Shown: positions 36,434 to 45,236 of the stretch, in pieces
Numbering within the stretch: the first letter of the stretch is position 1
How the letters are laid out: each line of letters starts with the position of its first letter
Origin: CAXMMR01 sp965198995
GTDB taxonomy: Bacteria > Pseudomonadota > Alphaproteobacteria > Acetobacterales > Acetobacteraceae
Assembly (NCBI GenBank): GCA_965198995.1
Contig: CBDAQG010000002.1
Coordinates: 2,728,001-2,792,000 of the forward strand
Direction of reading: 5' to 3'
Length of the DNA: 64,000 bases
Position numbers and translations under genes: made by a program
The notes under the pieces: generated by a model
What the model saw: the letters and a program-made list of their open reading frames with translations, nothing else
What the model was told of the DNA's origin: nothing
Databases searched by the model: none

Positions 36434-37041
36434 GACGATGCTTCGCGGCAAAACAGCTCGTCCTGGCGCCGCATCTGCACGCCATTCATCGTCTTCACCA
36501 GCACCGTCGCTGACGGCCCCTCCACCTGCGCCAGCTCGCGCCAGCTCACCCCGGCCCCATCAGGCAGCACCAGTTCGCCATCGAGACGCACCGGACTTGC
36601 CTCGTCGAGACGGATCAGCGCCCGGATAAGCAGCTCGGCGGCCGCCGCGCCAGGAACCGGCCAGAGCAGGTCCAGGTCCGACGTGTCGGTCAGGTAAGCC
36701 AACCCGCTCACATGCTGCCAGAGCAGCGCCCCGAACACGTGAGCAGGCACGCCGGCGCTCTCGCCAAGCCCGACCAGACGCCAGATGACGTCGCGCCAGG
36801 CGTTGGGTGCGGCGGCCGCCGCCGCGCGCAGCGACACCGGCGGCAGCGGCGTCACGGCCGCGTCAGGCGGGAAGCTGAAGGCGAGGCGCCGCTTGCCGTG
36901 GCTCGGCGGCAGCGGCAGCGCCGCGGGGATGACGCCCGACGCATCGCCGGCCACACGCCGCCGCACGATCACCGGCCGACCAAGGCGGGCCCAGCCGGCG
37001 ACCAGCGCCACCTCCGCGAGCTCCGGATGACACCGCAGCAT
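36430..37041 (-). CDS. mdcG: Phosphoribosyl-dephospho-CoA transferase MdcG
   Basis: Attaches the prosthetic group to apo-MdcC. The span given starts at the first conventional ATG (203 residues). A nucleotidyltransferase core is visible: YLTDTSDLDLLWPV (Asp-x-Asp) and VLVKTMNGVQMRRQDELF at the end. In-frame codons just upstream encode RRHDLLRPEPAAWQA, matching the expected N-terminus RxHDLLW, yet no ATG, GTG or TTG is available. A CTG at 37089, inside the end of mdcE, is a candidate start; a frameshift in the read is the alternative. The stop overlaps mdcB. Confidence 0.82.
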   Translation of the reverse strand: MLRCHPELAEVALVAGWARLGRPVIVRRRVAGDASGVIPAALPLPPSHGKRRLAFSFPPDAAVTPLPPVSLRAAAAAAPNAWRDVIWRLVGLGESAGVPAHVFGALLWQHVSGLAYLTDTSDLDLLWPVPGAAAAELLIRALIRLDEASPVRLDGELVLPDGAGVSWRELAQVEGPSATVLVKTMNGVQMRRQDELFCREASS

Positions 37042-37075
37042 CGCCTGCCAGGCCGCCGGCTCAGGACGCAGCAGG

Positions 37076-37819
37076 TCATGCCGCCGCAGCGTCGCGGCCC
37101 TTGCCGGTGACCTCGGCGATCACCCGCAGGGCGACGTCCGCCGCCATCGCCCTGCCGTTGCGCTCGGCGCCAAGCCGGTCGCGAACGTCCTGCGGCCCGG
37201 CCCGGCGCAACGACGCCTCGAGCTGCTCGTCCAGTGGCGCCCCGGGATCCCAGACCTCCGCCACCGCGCCGGTCTGGGCGAACCGCTCGAGGCCGGGCGC
37301 AAACACGGGCGTCGTCTTCGCCAGCTCCGTCAACCTGCCTTCCGCCAGCTTGGTCACCCGCGCCATTGACGGCAGGTCCATCACCGCCGGCTCGGCGCCT
37401 GGCAGGCAGACCAGGCTGTCGGTCGCCAGCGCCGTCGCCAGGAACGCGCCCGCCGCGGCGCGGCCATACTCGAGCCCAAGCGTGCGATGCCCGGCCTGGC
37501 TAGCCAGCAGCAGGGTCTTGGCGAGATGGGCGAGATACTCGTTGAGGCCGAGCAGCTCCTCGCGCCGGGCCATCACCTGCCCCTGCGTATCCACCAGCAC
37601 CAGGATCGGCGTGTCGCCGCCCGCCCCGACGACGCCGAGCACGTGCTCGGCCAGCACCAGCACGCCGGCCGCGCCGAGCGCCTCGCCGTTCGCCACGCCC
37701 ACGACCGCGACCGGCCCGCCGCCGCGCCGCCTGGCCTGGCCGGTGATCCAGCCCGCCGCGCTCACGCCAACGTCGTGGCCGGCGGGGAACAGGCCGGCCA
37801 GCACCTCATCGAGCGTCAT
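37076..37819 (-). CDS. mdcE: Malonate decarboxylase gamma subunit MdcE
   Basis: 247 residues. With MdcD it forms the carboxy-lyase that releases CO2 from malonyl-S-ACP. Crotonase-like carboxyltransferase fold: VAVVGVANGEALGAAGVLVLAEHVL, ILVLVDTQGQVMARREELLGLNEYLAHLAKTLLLA, LGLEYGRAAAGAFLATALATDSLVCLPGAEPAVMDLPSMARVTKL. The start overlaps the end of mdcD by 14 bases. Full length. Confidence 0.92.
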   Translation of the reverse strand: MTLDEVLAGLFPAGHDVGVSAAGWITGQARRRGGGPVAVVGVANGEALGAAGVLVLAEHVLGVVGAGGDTPILVLVDTQGQVMARREELLGLNEYLAHLAKTLLLASQAGHRTLGLEYGRAAAGAFLATALATDSLVCLPGAEPAVMDLPSMARVTKLAEGRLTELAKTTPVFAPGLERFAQTGAVAEVWDPGAPLDEQLEASLRRAGPQDVRDRLGAERNGRAMAADVALRVIAEVTGKGRDAAAA

Positions 37820-38729
37820 GATTGGCCTGCCTCAAACCGTCGGCGATGGCGACGAACGGCCCGTCATCCATGTCCCGGATCGCCGCCGGATCCTCGATCC
37901 CAAGCGCTGTCCACAAGGCGAGCGCGTCCTCGCACCCGCCGAGCGCCCGATGCCGCGTCGCCAGACGCGCCTGCTCGGCCTGCAGTGTCGCCAGGTCAAA
38001 CGCCGGCGCCTGGCCGAGTGCGGCAAGCGCCGCCTGGCGAAAGCCGCTCATGCTGTCCGGCGCGAACGCATCCGCACCGCCGATGAGCCGACGGTTCTTG
38101 CCGCCGACCACGCTCCACACCAGCGCCTTGTCCGACGCGTCGAACTCCTCGACGCCCTTGTTAGTCTCGATCACCTCCGGCCCGGTGACGCCGGTGCGGC
38201 CCTGCTCGGAGATCACGATGCGCGAGCAGGTGGCCGCCGTCAGGCCGGCGCCGCCGAACGCCCCGGACCTGCCGCCGACCAGCGCGATGACGGGGACCCC
38301 GGCGGCTCTCGCCTCGACGATGGCGCGCATCACCTCGGCGACCGCGAGCTCGCCCGCATTGGCCTCCTGCAGCCGCACCCCGCCACTGTCCAGCAGCAGC
38401 AGCACGGCACGCGGCCGATGCTCATGGTCGCGGGCGGCGCGCAGCAGGCCGACGATCTTGGCGCCGCTCACCTCGCCGAACGTGCCGCCCATGAACTGGC
38501 CCTCCTGCGCCGCCAGCAGGATGTCGTGGCCGTCGAGCAGGCCACGGCCGATCACCACGCCGTCGTCAAACGCGGCCGGCAGGTCGAACAGCGCGAGGTG
38601 CGGGCTCTGCACGCGCTCGGCCGGGCCGAGAAACTCCACGAAGCTGCCAGGGTCCAGCAGGCCGTCGACACGCTGGCGCGCCGTCGCCTGGAACCAGCTC
38701 GCCTGCCTGCGCGTCGCTGCGGCATCCAT
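37806..38729 (-). CDS. mdcD: Malonate decarboxylase beta subunit MdcD
   Basis: 307 residues from ATG 38729, sharing a base with the mdcC stop (TGATG). Carboxyltransferase-type domain: RVDGLLDPGSFVEFLGP, GVVIGRGLLDGHDILLAAQEGQFMGGTFGEVSGAKIVGLLRAA, LLLLDSGGVRLQEANAGELAVAEVMRAI, GGRSGAFGGAGL and GPEVIETNKGVEEFDASDKALVWSVVGGKNR. These are hallmark MdcD segments. The family has no biotin; decarboxylation is from the ACP thioester. Confidence 0.93.
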   Translation of the reverse strand: MDAAATRRQASWFQATARQRVDGLLDPGSFVEFLGPAERVQSPHLALFDLPAAFDDGVVIGRGLLDGHDILLAAQEGQFMGGTFGEVSGAKIVGLLRAARDHEHRPRAVLLLLDSGGVRLQEANAGELAVAEVMRAIVEARAAGVPVIALVGGRSGAFGGAGLTAATCSRIVISEQGRTGVTGPEVIETNKGVEEFDASDKALVWSVVGGKNRRLIGGADAFAPDSMSGFRQAALAALGQAPAFDLATLQAEQARLATRHRALGGCEDALALWTALGIEDPAAIRDMDDGPFVAIADGLRQANHDAR

Positions 38730-39040
38730 CAGTCGGCCTCCATCGACGCGGTGCCCTGCGCCAGCCGCAAATAGACCGTGTCCGGCCGGGCGCCGCCATC
38801 GTTGATGGAGATGCGCAGGCCGCCGGGCGAGTGCCGGTCGACGAAGTCGGCGACGACCGCCTTCCAGGTCTCGCCGAACCCGGTCGTCGTGGTGTTGATC
38901 TCCACCTCGCACTCCCGACCGGGCAGCACCCGCTCCAGCAGAACCTCGAGGTTGCCCGAGGCGACGACGCCGATAATGGCCTGCCCCCTGCTGCCGGCAA
39001 GACGGCGTCTGGCGGCATGCTTGATCCGCAGCGTCTCCAT
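38729..39040 (-). CDS. mdcC: Malonate decarboxylase acyl carrier protein MdcC
   Basis: 103 residues. Carries acetyl/malonyl on a 2'-(5''-phosphoribosyl)-3'-dephospho-CoA arm. The modified Ser is expected in VVASGNLEVLLE (Ser28), by analogy with the SGDLEVL site of other MdcC proteins. C-terminal INDGGARPDTVYLRLAQG is also typical. It starts 13 bases after mdcA and is coupled to mdcD. Confidence 0.9.
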   Translation of the reverse strand: METLRIKHAARRRLAGSRGQAIIGVVASGNLEVLLERVLPGRECEVEINTTTTGFGETWKAVVADFVDRHSPGGLRISINDGGARPDTVYLRLAQGTASMEAD

Positions 39041-39053
39041 CAGGCAAATGATC

Positions 39054-40706
39054 CTACCAGTTGCGAAATTTGGCCGGCGGGTCGTAGAGGTTGCCCGACC
39101 AGCGCATCAGGTCCTTGACGGAGCGCGCCGCGAGCAGGCTCCGATGCACCTCGAGCGGGTTGATGCCGAGATCCTCGGGACGCTGGATGATCTTGCGCTC
39201 GCGCAACGTCTCCACCATCCTGCGGTCGCGTGCGCGACCCACCTCGGTGTAGCCGGCGATCCCGCGTACGGCCTGCTCGCGCTCCGCCGCGGTGCGGCAC
39301 AGCAGCAGGTTCGCGATGCCCTCCTCACTGACGATGTGGGTGACGTCGTCACCATAGATCATGATCGGCGCCAGCTCGAGCTTCAGCGTTTCCGCGAGAT
39401 CGAGGCTGCCGAGCCTCTCGACGAAGCTGGGCACCATCTTCTCGCCGAACGTTTCCACGATCTGCACGACCAGCTTGCGGCCACGCGCCAGCGCGCCGTG
39501 CCCGTCGGAGGCCTCGCGGCCGGCCTTGAGCCAGGCGTCGCTCGGATGGCGCCGTCCATGCGCGTCGCAGCCCATGTTCGGCGCCCCGCCGAAGCCGGCA
39601 ATGCGGTCCTGCGTGATCGTCGAGCTGTTGCCGTGCAGGTCGATCTGCAGCGTCGAGCCGATGAACAGGTCCGTCGCATACAGGCCCGCGACCTGGCAGT
39701 ACATCCGGTTGGAGGACATCGAGCCGTCACGCCCGCCGAAGTAGACGTCCGAACGGGCGCGCATGTAGGCATCCATGCCAACCTCCGAGCCGAAGCAGTG
39801 GATCTGCTCCACCCAGCCGGATTCGATGGCCGGGATCAGGGTCGGATGCGGGTTGAGCGCCCAGTGGGTGCAGATCTTGCCCTTCAGCCCGAGCCTCTCG
39901 CCGTAGGTCGGCAGCAGCAGCTCGATCGCCGCGGTGTTGAAGCCGATGCCGTGGTTGAGGCGCTTCACGCCATACTCGGCATAGATCCCCTTGATCGCCA
40001 TCATCGCCGTCAGGATCATCGTCTCGGTGATCTGCGCCGGATCGCGGGTGAACAGCGGCTCGACATAGAACGGTTTGGGCGAATGCACGATGAAGTCGAT
40101 GCGGTCTGCCGGCACGTCCACCCGCGGCAGCGTGTCGAGGATCTCGTTCACCTGAGCGACGACGATGCCGTCCTTGAACGCCGTCGCCTCGATCACGACG
40201 GGGGAGTCCTCGGTGTTCGGACCCATATACAGATTGCCGTCGCGGTCGGCCGCGCGAGCCACCGTCAAGGCGACATGCGGCGTCAGGTCGATGAAGTAGC
40301 GAGCGAACAACTCGATGTAGGTGTGGATGGCGCCGAGCTCGATCTTGCCGCCGTTCAGCGCCCGCGCCACCGCACCGCCTTGCGGGCCGGAGTAGGAGTA
40401 GTCGAGCTTCCTGGCGATGCCGCGGTCGAACAGGTCGAGATGCTCCGCCAGCACGATGCCGGATTGGACGATGTGCAGGCCGTGGATCTTCTGCGGGTTG
40501 GCCCTCGCCAGCGCGCGGGCAAGCAAGTCCGCCTGCTTCTGGTTGTCGCCTTCCATGCACACCCGGTCACCTGGCCGGATGATCGCCTCCAGCAGGAGGG
40601 TCGCGTCGTCCGCCTCGACCATCTTGCCTCGCGCATAGTGCCGACCCGCCCGCAGGCGCTCGTCGCGCGACCTCCTGCCCTGCTCCCAATCAACCCTGCC
40701 GTTCAT
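39054..40706 (-). CDS. mdcA: Malonate decarboxylase alpha subunit MdcA
   Basis: 550 residues. Acetyl-S-ACP:malonate ACP transferase, which exchanges acetyl for malonate on MdcC. Strong family text throughout: RPGDRVCMEGDNQKQADLLARAL, KIHGLHIVQSGIVLAEHLDLFDRGIARKLDYSYSGPQGGAVARAL, THWALNPHPTLIPAIESGWVEQIHCFGSEVGMDAYM, FGGRDGSMSSNRMYCQVAGLYATDLFIGSTLQIDL and FGGAPNMGCDAHGRRHPSDAW. First gene of the decarboxylase operon. No LysR-type mdcR regulator is visible nearby. Confidence 0.96.
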   Translation of the reverse strand: MNGRVDWEQGRRSRDERLRAGRHYARGKMVEADDATLLLEAIIRPGDRVCMEGDNQKQADLLARALARANPQKIHGLHIVQSGIVLAEHLDLFDRGIARKLDYSYSGPQGGAVARALNGGKIELGAIHTYIELFARYFIDLTPHVALTVARAADRDGNLYMGPNTEDSPVVIEATAFKDGIVVAQVNEILDTLPRVDVPADRIDFIVHSPKPFYVEPLFTRDPAQITETMILTAMMAIKGIYAEYGVKRLNHGIGFNTAAIELLLPTYGERLGLKGKICTHWALNPHPTLIPAIESGWVEQIHCFGSEVGMDAYMRARSDVYFGGRDGSMSSNRMYCQVAGLYATDLFIGSTLQIDLHGNSSTITQDRIAGFGGAPNMGCDAHGRRHPSDAWLKAGREASDGHGALARGRKLVVQIVETFGEKMVPSFVERLGSLDLAETLKLELAPIMIYGDDVTHIVSEEGIANLLLCRTAAEREQAVRGIAGYTEVGRARDRRMVETLRERKIIQRPEDLGINPLEVHRSLLAARSVKDLMRWSGNLYDPPAKFRNW

Positions 40707-40953
40707 GTCCGATCCGTCCGTGATGGCTGCCGCTGGCTCAGTGTCCGGTTGAAAACGTTGATTGATCAGAACGACGGCAAGGGGCTTTCCCTGTGTAAGC
40801 CTTGCCGACTGCGCCTCGCGCAGGGATGGAGGCCCGGGACCTCAGGCCCAGCCGGTCGAGGGCGGAGTGAGCCACAGGTTCCGACTGCGCGCGCAGTTGG
40901 AAAGGCTGACGGAGGGAAAGCCCTCGCCCTGCTTGGAGGCTCCAGACAGCCGC

Positions 40954-42195
40954 TCAAGCCATCACCCCCGCCAGCGCCCCGCTCATGCACGTCGCCACCG
41001 TGCCGCTGATGATCGATCGCAACCCCAGCGCGCCGACCTCCGCCCGCCGCTCGGGCACCATCGCTCCCAAGCCGCCAACCATGATCCCGACGCTGCCGAA
41101 ATTGGCGAAGCCGCACATCGCATAGGTCACGATCGTGCGCGACCTTGCCGTCAGCGCGTCTGGCGGCAAGGCAGCCAAATGCAGATAGGCCACGAACTCG
41201 TTCAGCACCGTCTTCGTGCCCATCAGCAGCCCGGCCGTGCCGGTCTGCCCCCAGGGCACCCCCATCAGCCAAAGCACCGGCCGGAAAGGCAGCGCGAACA
41301 CCCGCTCCAGCGACCAGCCGCCGGGCAGCCAGGCCAGCAGCAGGTTGACGAGGCTGACCAGCGCCACCGCCACCAGCAGGGTCGTGGTGATCCCCACCAG
41401 CGGGCCGATGCCGTCCGCGGTGCCGCGCACCAGCGCGTCCAGGCTGCCCAGCGCGCGGCGGGTGGCGGGCGCGGCGGCGAGGGTGACGGTGGCGGGGGCG
41501 AACGGCACCATGATCGCCGAGACCGCCAGCGCCGCGGGCGTGCTGATCACCGAGGCGGTGATGATCGCCGCCAATGCGCCCGGGATCACCGGCCCCAGGA
41601 TGGCGGCGTAGATGACCATCACGGTGCCCGCGATCCCCGCCATGCCGCAGCTCATCACGGCAAACAATTCGCCTCGCTGCAGTCCCTGCAGGTAGGGGCG
41701 GATCAGCAATGGCGCCTCGATGTTGCCGACGAAGATGTGCACCGCGGCTGCCAGGGCGAGCGGCCCGTCAATCCCCAGCGCCCGCCGCAGCAGCAGCGCG
41801 AACGCTCCGGTTATCCATTGCAACACGCCCCAGTGAAACAGCAGCGAGCCCAACGCGCTGATCACCAGCACCAGCGGCAGCACCTTGAACGCCAGGATCA
41901 GGCTCGCGCCCGGGCGGATCTCGACGAACGGCAGCGCCGCGCCGCCTAGATAGCCGAACAGGAAGCTGGTGCCGTCGTCGGTCGCCCGCTGCAGCGCCTC
42001 GACGGCGCCGTTCAGCAGCAGGACCGCGTTGCGGGCGGGCGCCACCGTGATCAGCAGCACCGCCAGCGCCAGCTGCAACACCAATCCGCCGGCCACGATG
42101 CGCCACGGCACCGCCTGACGGTTCTCACTGAGCCCGTAGGCGAGCAGCAGCAGCGTCAGCCAGCCGAGCACTCCGCGCATCCAGTGGCCCCGCAT
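40954..42195 (-). CDS. Concentrative nucleoside transporter (CNT/NupC family)
   Basis: 413 residues with about ten hydrophobic segments. Family signatures: GALGSLLFHWG-type text (ISALGSLLFHWGVLQWITGAFALLL), FVGNIEAPLLIRPYLQGLQRGELFAVMSCGMAGIAGTVM, ASVISTPAALAVS, GTKTVLNEFVAYLHLA and YAMCGFANFGSVGIMVGGLGAMVPERR. These are the classical substrate and sodium/proton binding stretches. It lies upstream of mdcA on the same strand with a 247-base gap, which contains structured G/C-rich DNA but no gene. Nucleoside import is the family function; malonate transport is not supported by sequence. Confidence 0.88.
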   Translation of the reverse strand: MRGHWMRGVLGWLTLLLLAYGLSENRQAVPWRIVAGGLVLQLALAVLLITVAPARNAVLLLNGAVEALQRATDDGTSFLFGYLGGAALPFVEIRPGASLILAFKVLPLVLVISALGSLLFHWGVLQWITGAFALLLRRALGIDGPLALAAAVHIFVGNIEAPLLIRPYLQGLQRGELFAVMSCGMAGIAGTVMVIYAAILGPVIPGALAAIITASVISTPAALAVSAIMVPFAPATVTLAAAPATRRALGSLDALVRGTADGIGPLVGITTTLLVAVALVSLVNLLLAWLPGGWSLERVFALPFRPVLWLMGVPWGQTGTAGLLMGTKTVLNEFVAYLHLAALPPDALTARSRTIVTYAMCGFANFGSVGIMVGGLGAMVPERRAEVGALGLRSIISGTVATCMSGALAGVMA

Positions 42196-42204
42196 CGTCG
42201 CCGG

Positions 42205-42554
42205 TCGGACTTACACCGCGTCGGCGTCGACCGCCACCCGCCGCACACCGCTGGCGACGGTCAAGGCGTCCGGTCGTGCTGCCGCTCAGCGACGGCAGAT
42301 GAGCGACCATACGAGCGCGCACCTCTGTTGCTGCCTCTGCTCCCACCTGCCCAGCAGCAGCTTGCCGACCGCGGCTGTGACAGCAACCACTTGCGGGCCG
42401 AACTGGTTGGGCGCGGCCTCGCGCCGCTCAGCCGCAAGGTCCAGAGGGTTACGACGGCGGCCTCTACCGCCAATGCCCCGAGACCGCCTCTGGCCGCGTC
42501 AAGCACTGGCGCCGCGTGGCCCCGCGCAACGATCGATGCGCCCACACCCTCTGA
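42205..42554 (+). mobile_element. Decayed IS5-family transposase remnant
   Basis: Pieces of a DDE transposase can be read in different frames. 42361-42429 encodes LADRGCDSNHLRAELVGRGLAP (IS5-type LADRGYDSNxLRxxLxxRGI with its catalytic Asp). After one frameshift near 42447, 42445-42554 encodes YDGGLYRQ and GRVKHWRRVAPRNDRCAHTL-stop, the C-terminal region with the LYRQRxxxExxFGRLKxWRRxATRYDRCAHTF pattern. The text upstream of 42361 is more weakly similar. No intact ends were identified. Confidence 0.72.
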
Positions 42555-42559
42555 TCGGC

Positions 42560-43220
42560 GAAGGCAGTCTCGCCGACATAGCTCGGGTCAGAGCCACCCA
42601 TCGCGCCCGCAATCATAAGGTTGGTGCCGCCGACCGCCGTGACGTTCGGGTCGGCGGCCCGAACCGAGACGCCGGCGACGAACGATCCGCCGGTGCCGGC
42701 GAAAGAGCCGGAGCTCAGACAGCCGCGGCCGCCCGCATCGCCGGACGCGCCGACGACGGTGATGCCCCTGCCGTTCCCCTGTTCGTCGATCTCCGAGTGG
42801 AGCCGAAGCAGGCCAGTCTTGTCGACGCCGTCCTGGTCGACGCCGACCTGGTCGACGCCGTCACTGTGGACGTCGTGACTGTAGGCGTCGTGACTGTGGG
42901 CGTCGGTGTCGTAGAGTTCGCACTGACTAAAGCACATCGACGCCACGTCGGCGGTATTGTCGTTGTCGACGGCCAGTGGAGCGGAGACCAGCGACCGGTC
43001 GCCAAGATCGGGCCTGGCGTCAAGGATGACGTGTGAGCCGGGCGCGCCGCCAAAGACCTACTCCCCCGATCTAGTCCAGAGGCTAGCGGGCGGTGTGGCG
43101 AGCCGGATGTGCTGGGTGCCGGTACGCCGACTGACAATCACACCGAGCGCTCGCCTGAACACACGTCCCGGTTCCTCCAGAACCGATGGCGTGAATGCGA
43201 AGCCGCCGCCTCGACGTCAG
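42560..43220 (-). pseudogene. S53 (sedolisin) peptidase pseudogene
   Basis: Read right to left: a prodomain-like stretch VLEEPGRVFRRALGVIV...ATPPASLW (about 43200-43060), an in-frame TAG near 43056, then GAPGSHVILDARPDLGD, APLAVDNDNTADVASMCFSQCEL (compare the SFSxCE box), GITVVGASGDAGGRGC, DPNVTAVGGTNL and YVGETAF in another frame. The catalytic SGTSxSxP region is missing where the homology meets the IS5 remnant. A degenerate 15-base repeat (42806-42905, encoding SHDAY/SHDVH/VDQVG/VDQDG units) has expanded inside the coding part. Secreted acid peptidase family, now inactive. Confidence 0.68.
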
Positions 43221-43302
43221 CATCGCCCCGCGCTGATACCCTCGCAGCCGCTCGACGCAGGATTGATCCGGGCGCACGGTGGCAACAGCGTCGCCGGAAC
43301 AG

Positions 43303-44952
43303 CTAGTGCAGAGTAGGCGCGCCGCACTCCTCTTTCGTCAGATCGTTCCTGCCGATCGAACCTAAGTCACCGACCACATTGCCGCCGGAGACGAGGCGGT
43401 TACGGCCACGTTGCTTAGCGAAATAGAGGTTGCGGTCAGCCTGAGCTAAAACCGTCAGCGGGTCGCTGCCCGGCTGACCGAGTGCGAAACCGATACTGAT
43501 CGTGACAGTCAGTCTCGGATCCAGGATTTGCCAGTCAAAGGCATCGACGGATGCTCGCAAACGTTCGCATAGCATCACGCCCTCCTCTTCTGAGATGCCC
43601 TCCAGGATGATCAGAAACTCTTCCCCCCCGAGCCGACCGGCTGAAATGTTTCGCTGGCTGGCGGCTCGCAGGATTAATCCAAGTCGGCGCAGCACCTCGT
43701 CCCCAACGATGTGCGAGTGCGTGTCATTGATCGCCTTGAACTGATCAACGTCCGCCACGGCGATGCCGTAGCTGGATTGAGCATGCCGAAGCGCCTCAAG
43801 CTGAGCGTCAAGCCCACGACGATTGCGCAGGCCGGTCAGCGGGTCTTCGCCGGCCAGACGTTCAAAATGCGCGGCGTGCTGCTGGAGAGCATCGAACTCC
43901 TGCTGTCGCGAGAGCGTCCGTGCACGCACCTGGCTACGTTCTGCCGAACGTCTGATATAAAGCTCGAAATACTGCTGATAGGCGTAAAGAGCCTCCTCGA
44001 AACGGCCGCACTCAGCCAGAACATCCGAAAGCTGCTTGGCGATCTGCACGCTGAGACACAGCGTGCCGGTCTCGGTCGCCAGCTCCATTGCCTCCAGGAA
44101 GCTTAACACCGCGCCGTCTCGGTCACTCCTCGCGGCAAGAAGAAGTCCTGTCATCTGAGCGATGACCGAACGTTGGTTGCCCATGACGGTCGTCATCGAC
44201 AAGGCTTGGGCCTGCGCCAGGGAGGTTTCGGCTTCCGTCAAGACACCACTCACGATCTGTAGCTCGGCAAGATTGCAAAACGCGATGAACGCTCCCCAGG
44301 TGTCACCACCGTTCAGGCAAGTCGTCGCGGCTTCATGGGTGAGAGCAATCGCGCGCTGACGATACGCCTCAGCCGCATCCTGATCGCCCAGAGCTGCCGC
44401 GGCATCACCCAACGAGATCACCGGAAGTGCGGCGTTACTAAGCCACCTGCCCGTCGCCACGACGTCGCCTGCCACGCGCGCAGCGGTGACGGCCTGCATG
44501 CCAGCCTGTTCGGCCAAATCATGTTGCTGCAGCATCCACAGCACAACGCACAGCGCATTCGCAGCAAAGCTCCGAGCCGGGTAGTCACCCGACTGTTCAG
44601 CCAGAGCCGCCGCCCGCTGTGCCTCGTTGATCGCGTCCTCGTCGCCGACCTCGCTCATCAGCCAGGCCAGCGTCGAGCGCGCCGTCGCTTCATGCGCGGC
44701 ATCGCCCAGGTCGCACCAGAGCGCCGCTCCCAACTGGGCGTAGCGAAGGCCGTCCTCCAGCCGGCTCAACAGCACGCAAAACCAACCAAGATACTCGTTG
44801 GCAAGGGCCAGCGCGCGGGTCTCGTCGCCGGCGACCGCCTCGTGCCGGATCTCCTCGGCCCGATGACGCGCCGCCTCGATCTGCCCGACGCAGGAAAGCT
44901 GCCAGGCATCCGCCAGACGCGCGAAGAGGTCGTGAGGATGAGAACTCTGCAT
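43303..44952 (-). CDS. TPR-GGDEF diguanylate cyclase
   Basis: 549 residues. The N-terminal 340 residues are helical repeats of TPR type (for example DEDAINEAQRAAALAEQSGDYPARSFAANAL and EEALYAYQQYFELY), followed by a short linker and a GGDEF domain (about 375-530): DPLTGLRNRRGLDAQL, VADVDQFKAINDTHSHIVGDEVLRRLG and the active-site GRLGGEEFLIILEG. The RxxD inhibitory site expected before GGEEF is not present (RNIS instead), so product inhibition may be lacking. No membrane segment, so a cytosolic c-di-GMP synthase controlled by protein contacts. Codon use is slightly less biased than in neighbours. Confidence 0.87.
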   Translation of the reverse strand: MQSSHPHDLFARLADAWQLSCVGQIEAARHRAEEIRHEAVAGDETRALALANEYLGWFCVLLSRLEDGLRYAQLGAALWCDLGDAAHEATARSTLAWLMSEVGDEDAINEAQRAAALAEQSGDYPARSFAANALCVVLWMLQQHDLAEQAGMQAVTAARVAGDVVATGRWLSNAALPVISLGDAAAALGDQDAAEAYRQRAIALTHEAATTCLNGGDTWGAFIAFCNLAELQIVSGVLTEAETSLAQAQALSMTTVMGNQRSVIAQMTGLLLAARSDRDGAVLSFLEAMELATETGTLCLSVQIAKQLSDVLAECGRFEEALYAYQQYFELYIRRSAERSQVRARTLSRQQEFDALQQHAAHFERLAGEDPLTGLRNRRGLDAQLEALRHAQSSYGIAVADVDQFKAINDTHSHIVGDEVLRRLGLILRAASQRNISAGRLGGEEFLIILEGISEEEGVMLCERLRASVDAFDWQILDPRLTVTISIGFALGQPGSDPLTVLAQADRNLYFAKQRGRNRLVSGGNVVGDLGSIGRNDLTKEECGAPTLH

Positions 44953-45236
44953 GATCTTCGTGACCGTTCAGTCTCCTCACACATACAGCCCGCCGGTTTA
45001 AATTTCGTTAAACGGGCGCGGCTTTCGCCGTGTTGGTAGGCGGCAAGCTGCGCCGTCGCCCAGCTCACCGACACAGAGGCGAGATGGCGCAAAAGCGAGA
45101 TGGCGCTGCGGCGAAATGGGCGTCTGCTCGGCTGAAGCCCGTGCTCGCGGCGCGCAATGCTGCTCGATCAGGGGCGGAGCCGCCCCGGTCGCGGCAGGCC
45201 CGCGCCACGACCCGGCTTGAACGCCGAACGGGCGCG

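Noticed and set aside
42464..42946. Intact small gene on the minus strand
   Set aside because: The open frame is only the middle fragment of the S53 pseudogene. Upstream homologous text lies in other frames behind a stop codon, and its end runs antisense to the IS5 remnant.
45171..45186. GGGGCGGAGCCGCCCC hairpin as a terminator
   Set aside because: No T-tract follows on either strand; more likely a stray palindromic repeat of the G/C-rich kind.
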